NCBI GenBank assembly: GCA_050260775.1
Contig: JBLNCP010000028.1
Span: 1 to 64,000, forward strand
Length of the DNA stretch: 64,000 nucleotides
Direction: 5' to 3'
Origin: CALABS01 sp050260775
GTDB taxonomy: Bacteria; Pseudomonadota; Alphaproteobacteria; Rhodospirillales; Magnetospirillaceae
This document shows, in pieces, positions 44,970 through 55,167 of the stretch. The notes under the pieces were generated by a model. That model searched no databases. It worked only from the letters and a program-made list of their open reading frames with translations, and was not told the origin of the DNA. The first letter of the stretch is position 1. Each line of letters begins with the position of its first letter. The position numbers were made by a program, and so were the translations under genes.

Positions 44970-46001
44970 ATGAGCGCAAGGCAGAGGCTTGATCATCTGT
45001 GGGCGCGGGGGCGTGAGTTCCTGGGCACGGAGTTCGCCATCATGGGCGGCGCCATGTCCTGGATCTCGGAGCGCCACCTCGTGGCCGCCATCTCCAATGC
45101 CGGCGGCTTCGGCGTCATCGCCTGCGGCTCCATGAGCCCGGAGCTGCTGGCGGCCGAGATCGCGGCGACCCAGGAGATGACCGCCAAGCCGTTTGGCGTC
45201 AACCTTATCACCATGCACCCCGACCTCGATCGCCTGATCGACGTGTGCGGCGAGTTGGCGGTCGGGCATATCGTGCTCGCCGGCGGTCTTCCCAGTGCGG
45301 CCGCCATCAAGCGGGCCAAGGATACCGGCGCCAAGGTGATCTGCTTCGCTCCGGCCCTGGTCCTGGCCAAGAAGCTGGTGCGCTCCGGCGTCGACGCCCT
45401 GGTGATCGAGGGGACCGAGGCCGGCGGGCACATCGGCCCGGTGGCCACCGGCGTGCTGGCGCAGGAGATCCTGCCCGAGATCCGCGACGTGCCGGTGTTC
45501 GTCGCCGGCGGCATCGGCCGCGGCGAAGCCATCGTCAGCTATCTGGAGATGGGGGCGGCCGGCGTGCAGCTCGGCACCCGCTTCGTCTGCGCCAGCGAGT
45601 GCGTCGCCCATCCCAATTTCAAGAAGGCCTTCATCCGCGCCGCGGCGCGCGATGCGGTCCCGACCGTCCAGGTCGACCCGGCCTTCCCGGTCATCCCGGT
45701 GCGGGCGCTCGCCAACGCCGCGACCAAGCGGTTCGTCGAATTCCAGCACGACATCATCGCCCGCTTCCGGGCCGGCGCGCTGGAGCAGAAGGAGGCCCAA
45801 CTCGAGATCGAGCATTTCTGGGCCGGGGCGCTGCGCCGCGCCGTGATCGAGGGGGACGTGGAGAACGGTTCGCTGATGGCGGGCCAGAGCGTGGGCATGG
45901 TGACCCGCGAGCAGCCGACCAGCGAGATCCTGGGCGAACTGGTCGCGCAGGCCGCGGCGGCGCTGGACGCGCGCCAGCTGCCGGAACCGGCGAGCGTGTG
46001 A
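44970..46001 (+). CDS. NAD(P)H-dependent flavin oxidoreductase, nitronate monooxygenase family
   Basis: FMN-binding TIM-barrel protein of 343 residues. It shows MGGAMSWISERHLVAAISNAGGFG near the start, the family motif VIEGTEAGGHIGP and VFVAGGIGRGEA and GAAGVQLGTRFVCASE, the FMN phosphate site. Relatives oxidise nitronates, reduce quinones, or act as FabK-type enoyl-ACP reductases; these cannot be separated here. It begins nine bases after lysC and its stop overlaps the ptsP start as TGATG, so lysC, this gene and ptsP are likely one transcript. No metabolic reason for that grouping is apparent. Confidence 0.86.
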   Translation: MSARQRLDHLWARGREFLGTEFAIMGGAMSWISERHLVAAISNAGGFGVIACGSMSPELLAAEIAATQEMTAKPFGVNLITMHPDLDRLIDVCGELAVGHIVLAGGLPSAAAIKRAKDTGAKVICFAPALVLAKKLVRSGVDALVIEGTEAGGHIGPVATGVLAQEILPEIRDVPVFVAGGIGRGEAIVSYLEMGAAGVQLGTRFVCASECVAHPNFKKAFIRAAARDAVPTVQVDPAFPVIPVRALANAATKRFVEFQHDIIARFRAGALEQKEAQLEIEHFWAGALRRAVIEGDVENGSLMAGQSVGMVTREQPTSEILGELVAQAAAALDARQLPEPASV

Positions 46002-48265
46002 TGCAGGCGGCGGCGCCCTCGGTGTCGCGCCGCCTGCTGGCCAGGCTGCGCGACGTCATGGCGGGCAGCGGTTCCGCCGAGGACCGTCTCGATAAGGTCG
46101 TCCATCTGATCGCCGCCGACATGGTCGCCGAGGTGTGCTCGACCTACGTCATGCGTGCCGGCGAAGTGCTCGAACTGTTCGCCACCGAGGGTCTGAAGAA
46201 ATCCGCCGTCCACAAGACCCGCCTGCGGGTCGGTGAAGGCCTGGTCGGCGACATCGCCGCCCATGCGCGGCCGCTGGCGCTGGCCGACGCGCAATCCCAT
46301 CCGCTCTACGCCTACCGCCCGGAAACCGGCGAAGAGATCTTCCATTCGCTGATGGGCGTACCCATCATCCGCGGCGGCCGCGTCATCGGCGTGCTGGTGG
46401 TGCAGAACCGCACCATGCGGCACTACTCGGACGAGGAGATCGAGACCCTCGAGACCGTCGCCATGGTGCTGGCCGAGTTGGTGGCCTCGGGCGAGCTGGT
46501 CTCCAAGGAGGAGCTGGTCCCGGTCGACGGCAACGCCCTGCTGCCCCTCCGCCTCGACGGCATGCGCCTCAATGCCGGCGTCGGCATCGGCGTCGCGGTG
46601 CTGCACCAGCCGCGCATCACCATCCGCCGCTTGGTCGCCGAGGACCCCGAGGCCGAGATGGAGCGGCTGTCCAACGCGCTGGCCGGCATCAAGAGCGCCC
46701 TCGACGAGCTGTTCTCGCGGCCCGAGATGCACGACGGCGAGCATCGCGACGTGCTCGAAACCTACCGCATGTTCGCCGAGGACAAGGGCTGGATCGCCCG
46801 CATCGGCGAGGCCATCCGCTCGGGCCTGACCGCGGAAGCCGCCGTGCAGAAGGTGCACGACGACATGCGCGCCCGCATGAGCCAGATCACCGACCCGTAC
46901 CTGCGCGAGCGCGTCCACGATTTCGAGGACCTGGCCAACCGCCTGCTGCAGCACCTGTCGGCCGGCGAGGAGCGGGCGCCGCGCGGCGAGCTCCCCCAGG
47001 ACGCCATCCTCATCGCCCGCTCCATGGGGCCGATGGAGCTGTTCGACTACGACCCCAAGCGGCTGCGCGGCCTGGTGCTGGAAGAGGGCTCGCCCACCAT
47101 GCACGTGGCCATCGTCGCCCGGGCGCTCGACATCCCGGTGGTCGGCCGGGCCAAGGACGTCCTCGACAAGGTGGAGCCCTACGACCAGGTCATCGTCGAC
47201 GGCGACAACGCCACCGTGTTCCTGCGACCGTCGGAAGACATCCGCGACATCTTCGGCGAGGCGATGAAGCAACGCGCCCAGCGCGTCGCCCATTACGCCA
47301 AGCTGCGTGACCTGCCCGCCGTTACCCGCGACGGGGTACCGGTGACGATCAATATGAATGCCGGCCTGCTGCTCGACCTCCAGCACCTGCACGAATCGGG
47401 GGCGGACGGCATCGGGCTCTACCGCACCGAGCTGCCGTTCATGGCGCGCTCGGCGCTCCCCGACGTCGCGGCCCAGACCCAGCTCTACCGCAAGATCCTC
47501 GACCAGGCCGAGGGCAAGCCGGTGGTGTTCCGCTCGCTCGACGTGGGTGGCGACAAGGTGCTGCCGTACTGGAACCCCTACGAGGAGGACAACCCCGCAC
47601 TGGGCTGGCGCTCGATCCGCATCACGCTGGACCGCCCGGCGGTGATGCGCCACCAACTCCGCGCGCTGTTGCGCGCCGCCGCCGGCCGCGAGCTGCGGGT
47701 CATGTTCCCCATGATCGCCGAGGTCGCGGAACTGACCCAGGCGCGGCGCATCCTCGACCTCGAGGTCAAGCACGAGCAGGCCGCCGGCCATCCCCTGCCC
47801 GAGCGCATCCTGGTCGGCACCATGCTGGAGGTGCCGGCGCTGGCCTTCCAGATGGAGGCGTTGCTGCCGCTGGTGGATTTCGTGTCGATCGGCTCCAACG
47901 ACCTCGGGCAGTTCCTGTTCGCGGTGGATCGCGGCAACCCGCGCATCGCCGAACGCTACGACCCCCTGGCCCCCGCCATGCTGAACTTCATCCGGTCGAT
48001 CGCGCAGAAATGTGCCGCCGCCAACGTGTCGCTGTCGGTGTGCGGCGAGATGGCCGGCCGCCCGCTGGAGGCCATGGCCCTCATCGCCTGCGGCGTCCAC
48101 GTCCTGTCGGTCGCCTCGCCGGCCATCGGCCCGGTCAAGACCATGATCCGCTCGCTGACCGTGGGGCCGGTGGCGGCGTACCTGGATATGCTGCTGGCCT
48201 CGCCGTCCCATAGCTTGCGCCCGAAGCTCAAGAGCTTCGCCATCGACCACGGCGTGGTGCTGTAG
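46001..48265 (+). CDS. ptsP: Nitrogen-type PTS enzyme I (EI-Ntr) with GAF domain
   Basis: Autophosphorylates from phosphoenolpyruvate and passes phosphate to NPr and EIIA-Ntr, a regulatory chain linked to nitrogen and potassium status. 754 residues: GAF domain (about 20-165), then EI N-terminal domain and swivelling phosphohistidine segment (EEGSPTMHVAIVARALDIP; His is the phosphorylated residue), and the PEP-binding barrel (GLYRTELPFM, FRSLDVGGDK, IGSNDLGQF and VCGEMAG). The GAF domain in this family commonly binds glutamine. The ATG shares one base with the stop of the preceding gene. ptsN and the NPr gene are not in the window. Confidence 0.94.
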   Translation: MQAAAPSVSRRLLARLRDVMAGSGSAEDRLDKVVHLIAADMVAEVCSTYVMRAGEVLELFATEGLKKSAVHKTRLRVGEGLVGDIAAHARPLALADAQSHPLYAYRPETGEEIFHSLMGVPIIRGGRVIGVLVVQNRTMRHYSDEEIETLETVAMVLAELVASGELVSKEELVPVDGNALLPLRLDGMRLNAGVGIGVAVLHQPRITIRRLVAEDPEAEMERLSNALAGIKSALDELFSRPEMHDGEHRDVLETYRMFAEDKGWIARIGEAIRSGLTAEAAVQKVHDDMRARMSQITDPYLRERVHDFEDLANRLLQHLSAGEERAPRGELPQDAILIARSMGPMELFDYDPKRLRGLVLEEGSPTMHVAIVARALDIPVVGRAKDVLDKVEPYDQVIVDGDNATVFLRPSEDIRDIFGEAMKQRAQRVAHYAKLRDLPAVTRDGVPVTINMNAGLLLDLQHLHESGADGIGLYRTELPFMARSALPDVAAQTQLYRKILDQAEGKPVVFRSLDVGGDKVLPYWNPYEEDNPALGWRSIRITLDRPAVMRHQLRALLRAAAGRELRVMFPMIAEVAELTQARRILDLEVKHEQAAGHPLPERILVGTMLEVPALAFQMEALLPLVDFVSIGSNDLGQFLFAVDRGNPRIAERYDPLAPAMLNFIRSIAQKCAAANVSLSVCGEMAGRPLEAMALIACGVHVLSVASPAIGPVKTMIRSLTVGPVAAYLDMLLASPSHSLRPKLKSFAIDHGVVL

Positions 48266-48359
48266 CAAATCGTCCGGCAGCAGCCCTGCCCGTTGCCTTG
48301 GCGCCCGTGCCTGCGCTAAAGAGGAATTCCACTCCGCCGACAACCAGAAGGGTCTCTTC

Positions 48360-49682
48360 TTGGCGACCGAACACAACGAACCGACCGTCGAGCCCCCGGC
48401 CCCGTCCAGCTCCGCCGTCGGCCAAGCCCTGAAGACCGCGCGCCTGCGCACCGGCAAGGACCTGACGGAGGTGGCGACGCAACTGCGCATCCGCCAGCCC
48501 TTCCTGGCCGCGCTCGAGGATGGCCGCCACAAGGACCTGCCCGGCGGGACCTATGCCGTCGGCTTCCTGCGCACCTATGCGGAGTTCCTCGGCCTCGACG
48601 GCGAGGAGATGGTGCGGCGCTTCCGGCAGGAGGCGGCCGGTGACCTCGCCGCCCGTGCCGAACTGGTTTTCCCGTCGCCGGCGAGCGAAGGCCGCATTCC
48701 CGGCGGCGCCGTGCTGTTCCTTGGGCTCTTGGTGGCCGCCGCCGCCTATGGCGCCTGGTACTGGATGTCGTCCAAGGACGCCACCGTGGCCGAGATCGTG
48801 CCGCCGCTGCCCGATCGTCTGTCGGGCATGCTGAACCGTCCCGCCAACGTCGCCGCCGACAAGCCGGCCGAGCCGGCCAAGCCCGACGACGCGGCGAAGG
48901 ATCAGGCCAAAGCCGACCCGGCCAAGCCGGCCGAGACCGAGACGTCCAAGCCGACCGGCCAGGAGGTGGTTCCCCCGGCCGAGGACGAGGCGCAGCCCGC
49001 GGCCACCCCCGACGCGGCCAAGCCGGCCGACGCGGCCAAGTCGGCCGAGGCCCCCAAGCCGGCGACCGACATCAAACCGGCCGATACCAAGCCGGCGGAG
49101 CCGAAGCCCGAGCTCAAGCCGGCCGAAGTCAAGCCCGCCGCCCTGCCGGCCAAGGTCGTGGATGCGCCCAAGCAGCCCGAGGCGGCGGCGCCGGCCGCCC
49201 CCGTGGCCATGCCCAAGGCCAGCGAGCCGGTGAAGACGCCGGAGGCGCCCAAGCCGGCCGAAGTCGCCAAGCCGGCCGAAGTTTCCAAGTTGGTCGAAGC
49301 GGCCAAGCCCACAGAAGCGATCAAGCCGGTCGAGAAGGCGGCGGAGCCCGAGGTGGCGGCGCCCGCCTCTGTGGCCGCCGATGGCAAGGTCATCGGCCAG
49401 GAGAACACCGGCTCGCGCATCACCCTGAAGGCGGTGGCCGACGATTGCTGGGTCCAGGTCCGCGAACTCGACGGCAAGCTGCTGATGTCGCGCCTGCTGC
49501 GCCGCGGCGATACCTACCTGGTGCCGAACCGGCCCGGCCTGTCGCTGATGGCCGGCAACGCCGGCGCCCTGGAAATCCTGGTGGACGGCAAGAAGGTGCC
49601 GTCGCTCGGCACTCACGGCCAGGTGCGTCGCGACATCAAGCTCGACGCCGACAAGCTCGGTCAGGGCGTCCCCGCCCAGTAA
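48360..49682 (+). CDS. RodZ-like membrane protein: HTH, one membrane helix, DUF4115
   Basis: 440 residues starting at TTG; AAGGG lies about nine bases ahead and no nearby ATG exists. Domains: helix-turn-helix of the Xre type (about 20-90; ALKTARLRTGKDLTEVATQL, YAVGFLRTYAEFLGLD), one transmembrane helix (about 117-137), a long Lys/Pro/Ala-rich periplasmic spacer with many KPAE repeats (about 155-335) and a C-terminal DUF4115 beta domain (about 340-430; DDCWVQVRELDGKLL). This is the architecture of RodZ, which links MreB to the cell-wall machinery and sets rod shape. RodZ is often next to ispG in proteobacteria; here ispG is about 6 kb away on the other strand. Confidence 0.82.
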   Translation: MATEHNEPTVEPPAPSSSAVGQALKTARLRTGKDLTEVATQLRIRQPFLAALEDGRHKDLPGGTYAVGFLRTYAEFLGLDGEEMVRRFRQEAAGDLAARAELVFPSPASEGRIPGGAVLFLGLLVAAAAYGAWYWMSSKDATVAEIVPPLPDRLSGMLNRPANVAADKPAEPAKPDDAAKDQAKADPAKPAETETSKPTGQEVVPPAEDEAQPAATPDAAKPADAAKSAEAPKPATDIKPADTKPAEPKPELKPAEVKPAALPAKVVDAPKQPEAAAPAAPVAMPKASEPVKTPEAPKPAEVAKPAEVSKLVEAAKPTEAIKPVEKAAEPEVAAPASVAADGKVIGQENTGSRITLKAVADDCWVQVRELDGKLLMSRLLRRGDTYLVPNRPGLSLMAGNAGALEILVDGKKVPSLGTHGQVRRDIKLDADKLGQGVPAQ

Positions 49683-49692
49683 ACGACAGGCG

Positions 49693-49797
49693 GTGTGCCC
49701 GAGTGTAGCGAGGGGCCCCCTACGGCGCCATCGGGACGGGTCGTCGGGATGACAGCGGGTGTCATCCCGAGAGCAGCGAGGGACCCCGTACAACGCC
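49693..49797. repeat. GTCATCCCGAG repeat copies, partly degenerate
   Basis: A degenerate unit runs from about 49693 to GTCGGGATGAC at 49753. A cleaner left arm follows at 49761 (GTCATCCCGAGAGCAGCGAG, then GGACCCCGTACAACGCC). It belongs with the 4971-5098 copies. Lies between the RodZ-like gene and a small hypothetical gene. Confidence 0.7.
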
Positions 49798-49894
49798 AGC
49801 GGCACTGGCGGGTTTATGCCGGGCGGAAAAAATTCCTTGATATCCGGCGCGCGAATCGTATAGAACAAAACGGGAATAGAGGCTGGAGGCCGCC

Positions 49895-50245
49895 ATGGGA
49901 CAGTTCACTCCGCTCGCACTCAAGGTCGCCCAGGAGGCTTCGCCCGCCACGCATGCGGCCACGGCGGATGCGCCGGCCGATGCGGGCGCCGCCCAGCGCC
50001 GCGATCTGTTGCAACGCCGATTGGCTGCGGCGCGGGCGGCCGCCGGTGCCGCGGGCACGGCGGGCGTCGGCGGATCGGCCGAGGCGATCCTGGCCGGCCT
50101 GCGCGAACGCAATGACCTCGATCTCGCCGGCGATCAGCGCGCCCGGCTGCTACGCGCGCGTCCCCGGGGCCAGGGATCGACGGCGGCCAGCGCCTTCGAA
50201 GATCTCGGCTCCGGGCTTGAGGCATTCCGCTCGATGATCGACTGA
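49895..50245 (+). CDS. Small Ala-rich protein of unknown function
   Basis: 116 residues, starting MGQFTPLALKVAQEAS with GGAGG about five bases ahead, which supports it being translated. It is very rich in Ala and Arg and predicted mostly helical (RRDLLQRRLAAARAAAG; AEAILAGLRERNDLDLAGDQR). No signal peptide, no membrane segment, no recognised domain. Its upstream flank is A/T-rich (GAATCGTATAGAACAAAACG), compatible with a promoter. Function not assignable. Confidence 0.55.
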   Translation: MGQFTPLALKVAQEASPATHAATADAPADAGAAQRRDLLQRRLAAARAAAGAAGTAGVGGSAEAILAGLRERNDLDLAGDQRARLLRARPRGQGSTAASAFEDLGSGLEAFRSMID

Positions 50246-50340
50246 GCCGCTAGAGCTACCCCGTCCGCGCGATACGAAACGCCCCCGCTGAAGGCCATAT
50301 GTCCGTCGGAGAAGGGAAAGAGCACTGACGGAGGGAGCAC

Positions 50341-50517
50341 ATGTTGTATTGGGCCGCCGTCTTCCTGATCATCGCCATCGTGGCCGCCGTGTTCGGCTTT
50401 GGCGGTGTAGCGAGTACCGCGGGCAGCATCGCCCAGGTCCTGTTCTTCATCTTCCTGGTGCTGTTCGTCGTTTCCATCGTCGTCGGCCTGTTCAGGGGCC
50501 GCCGGCCGAGGGTGTGA
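50341..50517 (+). CDS. DUF1328-family small membrane protein
   Basis: 58 residues, MLYWAAVFLIIAIVAAVFGF at the start, then GGVASTAGSIAQVL and two hydrophobic segments (about 4-24 and 32-50) with a basic end (RGRRPRV). This matches the DUF1328/YtjA pattern of tiny inner-membrane proteins, often stress-associated. GGAGGGAG precedes the ATG by a few bases. A perfect 26-base palindrome begins three bases after the stop codon and probably ends the transcript. The molecular function of the family is unknown. Confidence 0.85.
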   Translation: MLYWAAVFLIIAIVAAVFGFGGVASTAGSIAQVLFFIFLVLFVVSIVVGLFRGRRPRV

Positions 50518-50519
50518 CC

Positions 50520-50545
50520 GTCAAGGGGGGCTAGCCCCCCTTGAC
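50520..50545 (+). terminator. Perfect palindrome after the DUF1328 gene
   Basis: GTCAAGGGGGGCT and AGCCCCCCTTGAC are perfect complements with no unpaired centre. Position just after a stop codon suggests a terminator, but no T-run follows, so it may instead be a processing hairpin or a protein-binding palindrome. Confidence 0.55.
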
Positions 50546-50634
50546 TCGCCTCTCCGGTGGGGGGTGAGAGGCCATTTTGCCGTCGACCCCCGGCTGGTAT
50601 CCTGTCCCCCGCGTAGATGGAAAGGGGGCGGGGG

Positions 50635-51759
50635 ATGGTGCGCGCGATTGTCCTTCTGGCCTGGATACTTGTGGCGCTGCCCGTGGCGGCGTCGGAGGTA
50701 TCCTTCGGCCCGGCCTATGATACGCCCCTTGCCGGGCCGTCACGTTCCAAGGGAGCGGTGATCTATAATCACGGCAAGAATGTCGGTGCAGACCCAAGGG
50801 GCTGGGTTCCCCCCTATATAGACAGTGTGCGCAAGGCCGGTTGGGATGTGTACAAGCTGGTCCGCCCGGTCGGCGCTGACAATGTCAACGATTCCGCCGA
50901 TGCATTGATCGCCGCGGCGAAGGAGCTGCGAGCCATGGGATACGCGCGGGTCGCCACCATGGGCCAGAGCTATGGGGCATGGATCAGCTTCGTGGCCGCG
51001 GGCCGCGACAAGTCCCTGTTCGACGCCATCGTGGCCACCGCACCCGCTGCTTACGGCTATAGCGGGCAAAACACCCGCTACGGCGATTTCAATTGGCAGG
51101 ACAATGCGCAGGTGGTGTCGCTCGCTGAAGAGATCGGTCGGTCCCGTGTCATGGCGTTCTTCTTTCGCTTGGACGATTTCGACCCAGGCGGGCGGGGGGC
51201 GCGGATGCAGGCGGTGTTGGCCGAACGCAAGTTAATGTACGCGGTCTTCGACCAGCCTGCGGGCTACACCGGCCACAGCGCCGCCCTGAGTGGCCGGTTT
51301 GCCCGTGAGTTCGGTGATTGCATCGCCGACTTCCTCAATGCCCAGGAGGCCGCAGGGCCTTACGCCTGCCCGCCGTTGTCCCCTCGGGATCATTTGTCCT
51401 TTTTTGAGCTGCCGGGCGATCTTGCCATCGAGCCGCCGTCGCCAGCGCTCCCGAATGGCCACAAGGCTTTTGCCGGTAAGTGGCTGGGTCTTTACGACAA
51501 TGGTCGGGAAATGGTTCTGGCGGTCGAGAAGATTTCGCAGGCGGAAGTCGCTGCGGTCTACGCATGGACCGGCTTGCCTGGCTCCGACGAGGCCGGAGGG
51601 TGGGTCCGCCTGACCGGTCGAATTGACGGCTCGACACTCGTCTTCACCAACCCGAAGCGGACGATCTCCTTCACCCCTACGCCCGAGGGTACGCTCAAGG
51701 TTGAGTGGACGGGCAGCGACGGACGGGTCTTGAAAACCGTGGCCTCGCGAATCGATTAG
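50635..51759 (+). CDS. Secreted alpha/beta-hydrolase-like protein
   Basis: 374 residues with signal peptide 1-19 (VRAIVLLAWILVALPVAAS follows Met). An alpha/beta-hydrolase fold is suggested by AVIYNHGKN (oxyanion strand) and the nucleophile elbow MGQSYGAW holding Ser. Other catalytic residues cannot be placed with certainty; Asp in RLDDFDPGG and His in YTGHSA are candidates. Residues about 275-374 look like a separate small beta domain (FAGKWLGLYDNGREMVLAVE). The ATG chosen follows AAAGGGGGCGGGGG; one six codons earlier is also possible. Base composition is slightly less GC-rich than neighbours. Substrate unknown. Confidence 0.7.
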   Translation: MVRAIVLLAWILVALPVAASEVSFGPAYDTPLAGPSRSKGAVIYNHGKNVGADPRGWVPPYIDSVRKAGWDVYKLVRPVGADNVNDSADALIAAAKELRAMGYARVATMGQSYGAWISFVAAGRDKSLFDAIVATAPAAYGYSGQNTRYGDFNWQDNAQVVSLAEEIGRSRVMAFFFRLDDFDPGGRGARMQAVLAERKLMYAVFDQPAGYTGHSAALSGRFAREFGDCIADFLNAQEAAGPYACPPLSPRDHLSFFELPGDLAIEPPSPALPNGHKAFAGKWLGLYDNGREMVLAVEKISQAEVAAVYAWTGLPGSDEAGGWVRLTGRIDGSTLVFTNPKRTISFTPTPEGTLKVEWTGSDGRVLKTVASRID

Positions 51760-53057
51760 GCCTCGGCCGGGCGCCGCTCCATCACCGCCGCAAAGAAGCC
51801 GTCGGTGCCGTGCGACAGCGGCGACAGGCGCAGCCACGGACCCTCGACGGGGCAGGGGGTGCCGACCAGGTCCGGCCACAGGGCGGGAACCGGCACCGGC
51901 GCGAAATCCGGGTGCTCGGCGAGGAATCCCTGGACCTGCTCCTCGTTCTCTTCCGGCATGATCGAGCACGTGGCGTAGACCAGGCGGCCGCCCGGCTTCA
52001 CCAGACGCGCGGCGCTGGCGAGGATCGCCTTCTGGCGCCCGACCAACTCCAGCAGGTCGGTCTCGGTGAGTTGCCACTTGCCGTCGGGATTGCGGCGCCA
52101 CGTGCCGGTGCCGGTACACGGCGCGTCGACCAGCACGCGGTCGAAGCTGGCGGCCGAGCGCTTGATCCACTTGTCGCTTTCGCCGGACAGAACGCGGCGG
52201 GTGACGTTGTGCACGCCGGCGCGGCGGAGGCGCTCCTGCGCCTTGTCGACCCGCCATTCCGCCACGTCGCAGGCGACCAGCCGCCCCTTGTTCTCCATCC
52301 CGGCCGCCAGGGCCAGCGTCTTGCCGCCGGCGCCGGCACAGTAATCCGCCACCGCCATTCCGGGGCGGGCGTCGGTCAGCAGCGCCACCAGCTGCGAGCC
52401 TTCGTCCTGCACCTCGACCAGGCCGTTGCGCCAGGCCTGGAGCTGGACCAGCGCGGCGCGGGCCTTGAGCCGCAGTGCCAGCGGGGACAGCTTGCCGGGC
52501 TCGGAGACGATGCCCTCGGCCGCCAGGGCGGCGGCGGCCTCGTCGCGGGTGGCCTTCAGCGTGTTGACGCGCAGATCGAGCGGCGCCTCGTCACGCATCG
52601 CTCCCATCTCGGCCGCCAGCCGGTCGCCGTAGAGGGCGGCCAGGCGGGGCTCGATCCATTCCGGGTACTCGCCGCGCACCCAGGCCGGCATGTCGTGGTG
52701 GAACGGCGACTTGCCGGTCAGCGCCTCCATCATCCGCCGCTCCTCCTTGCCGGGCGGCGGCGCGGAATGGGCCCCCTGGAACAACTCGCGCTCGGGCTTG
52801 ATGCCCTGGAAGGCGAGGTCGGCCATCACGCGGGCGCGGGCGTCGGCGGGGTGGTCGAGCCGCCCCAGCCACCAGTCGATGCGGGCCTTCGAGCGCAGCA
52901 CCCGCCACACCGTCTCGGCCACGGCGCGCCGGTCCTTGGCGCCGATGTAGCGCCGGCCCTTGAAATAGAACGACGCCACCTGGTCGGCGGGACGCTTGGT
53001 GGCCTCGATCTGGTCAAGGAGCTCGATGGCGGCTTGCAGGCGGGCGGCGGGGGTCAT
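51756..53057 (-). CDS. RsmB-type RNA (cytosine-5) methyltransferase
   Basis: 433 residues: N-terminal NusB-like helical region (1-120) and a C-terminal NOL1/NOP2/Sun methyltransferase domain. SAM site: VADYCAGAGGKTLALAAG. The two catalytic cysteines are in DAPCTGTGTWRRNPD and YATCSIMPEEN. It is expected to make m5C in 16S rRNA; the specific target (RsmB or a paralogue) is not certain. The long frame upstream of the start runs through the GC-rich repeat and guaB shadow and is rejected. It follows guaB on the same strand and converges with the hydrolase gene, overlapping its stop by three bases. Confidence 0.88.
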   Translation of the reverse strand: MTPAARLQAAIELLDQIEATKRPADQVASFYFKGRRYIGAKDRRAVAETVWRVLRSKARIDWWLGRLDHPADARARVMADLAFQGIKPERELFQGAHSAPPPGKEERRMMEALTGKSPFHHDMPAWVRGEYPEWIEPRLAALYGDRLAAEMGAMRDEAPLDLRVNTLKATRDEAAAALAAEGIVSEPGKLSPLALRLKARAALVQLQAWRNGLVEVQDEGSQLVALLTDARPGMAVADYCAGAGGKTLALAAGMENKGRLVACDVAEWRVDKAQERLRRAGVHNVTRRVLSGESDKWIKRSAASFDRVLVDAPCTGTGTWRRNPDGKWQLTETDLLELVGRQKAILASAARLVKPGGRLVYATCSIMPEENEEQVQGFLAEHPDFAPVPVPALWPDLVGTPCPVEGPWLRLSPLSHGTDGFFAAVMERRPAEA

Positions 53058-53072
53058 GGGAAGGTCCAGTGC

Positions 53073-53181
53073 GAGGGCCCCCACCCCGGCCCTCCCCCGG
53101 CCGGGCCGGGGGAGGGGGAGGCAGGCAATGGAAAACGAAACCCTCCCCCGGCTGCGCTGGGGGAGGGTAGGGTGGGGGCTC
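53073..53181. repeat. GC-rich inverted repeat element between guaB and the RsmB-type gene
   Basis: The ends, GGGCCCCCACCCC and GGGTAGGGTGGGGGCTC, are inverted relatives, and each half contains a hairpin: CTCCCCCGGCC/GGCCGGGGGAG and CCCTCCCCCGG/CTGGGGGAGGG. The two hairpins are joined by an A-rich linker. It fills the intercistronic gap and would lie in any guaB read-through transcript. Confidence 0.7.
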
Positions 53182-53187
53182 GGCCCC

Positions 53188-54648
<1,461 letters not shown>

Positions 54649-54679
54649 GCCACCTCCGGGGTGCGGGTAGTGGCGCGCC

Positions 54680-54707
54680 ATCATACACAATATGGCCTGT
54701 GTCTCAA
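54680..54707 (-). promoter_or_regulatory. Sigma-70-type promoter of guaB
   Basis: On the minus strand TTGAGA (-35) and TATGAT (-10), each one base from consensus, are separated by 16 bases. Transcription would begin near 54673, giving a leader of about 25 bases that includes the guaB ribosome site. Confidence 0.65.
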
Positions 54708-54816
54708 GCACGCCGAGTCGGCAAATCCCACTCCGTTGTGGTATAGTGGTCATGCTGGAAACGAAGGGGCCGCGAAACCGCCCGTTTCAAGGCTCCTTGA
54801 CCCAAAGGAGGTGCGC

Positions 54817-55167
54817 ATGCGCCGATACGATACCTGGGTCTGCGTGGCCGACGGCCGCAGCGCGCGCTTCTTCTGCTGTGACCCCCAAAGACATCTCGAG
54901 CCGGTGATGGATTTCGGCATCCCCGACAATCCCGGTCCCTTGGCCGGGCGGCTGGCCGGTCAGCTTGACCGCGCCGTGCGTGGCGACCGGTTCGAGCATC
55001 TGGTGCTGGTCGGCCCGAGGTCCTTCCTGCGCGAGGTGGAGGGGCACGTGGCGCCGCCGACCCGGGAACGCATCCTGGCCGACGTGATCGACCCCACGCT
55101 GATCCGCTCGACCCCGCGCGAGGTCGCCTGCCATCTGTCGGGCTTGCTGCCGCAGGGGGCCGGCTAG
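54817..55167 (+). CDS. Host-attachment-family protein (PF10116-like)
   Basis: 116 residues starting MRRYDTWVCVADGRSARFF, preceded by AAAGGAGGT, a near-perfect ribosome site six bases from the ATG. It resembles the small family annotated as required for attachment to host cells, with VADGRSARFF, FEHLVLVGPRSFLREV and STPREVACHL; related folds occur in eRF1-like domains. The family name comes from a plant-associated bacterium and does not show that this organism has a host. It diverges from guaB and its last bases overlap the rlmE stop. Confidence 0.78.
   Translation: MRRYDTWVCVADGRSARFFCCDPQRHLEPVMDFGIPDNPGPLAGRLAGQLDRAVRGDRFEHLVLVGPRSFLREVEGHVAPPTRERILADVIDPTLIRSTPREVACHLSGLLPQGAG

Noticed and set aside
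45539..48532. Nearly 1000-codon minus-strand frame opposite ptsP
   Set aside because: ptsP has all catalytic motifs on the plus strand; the antisense frame has none.
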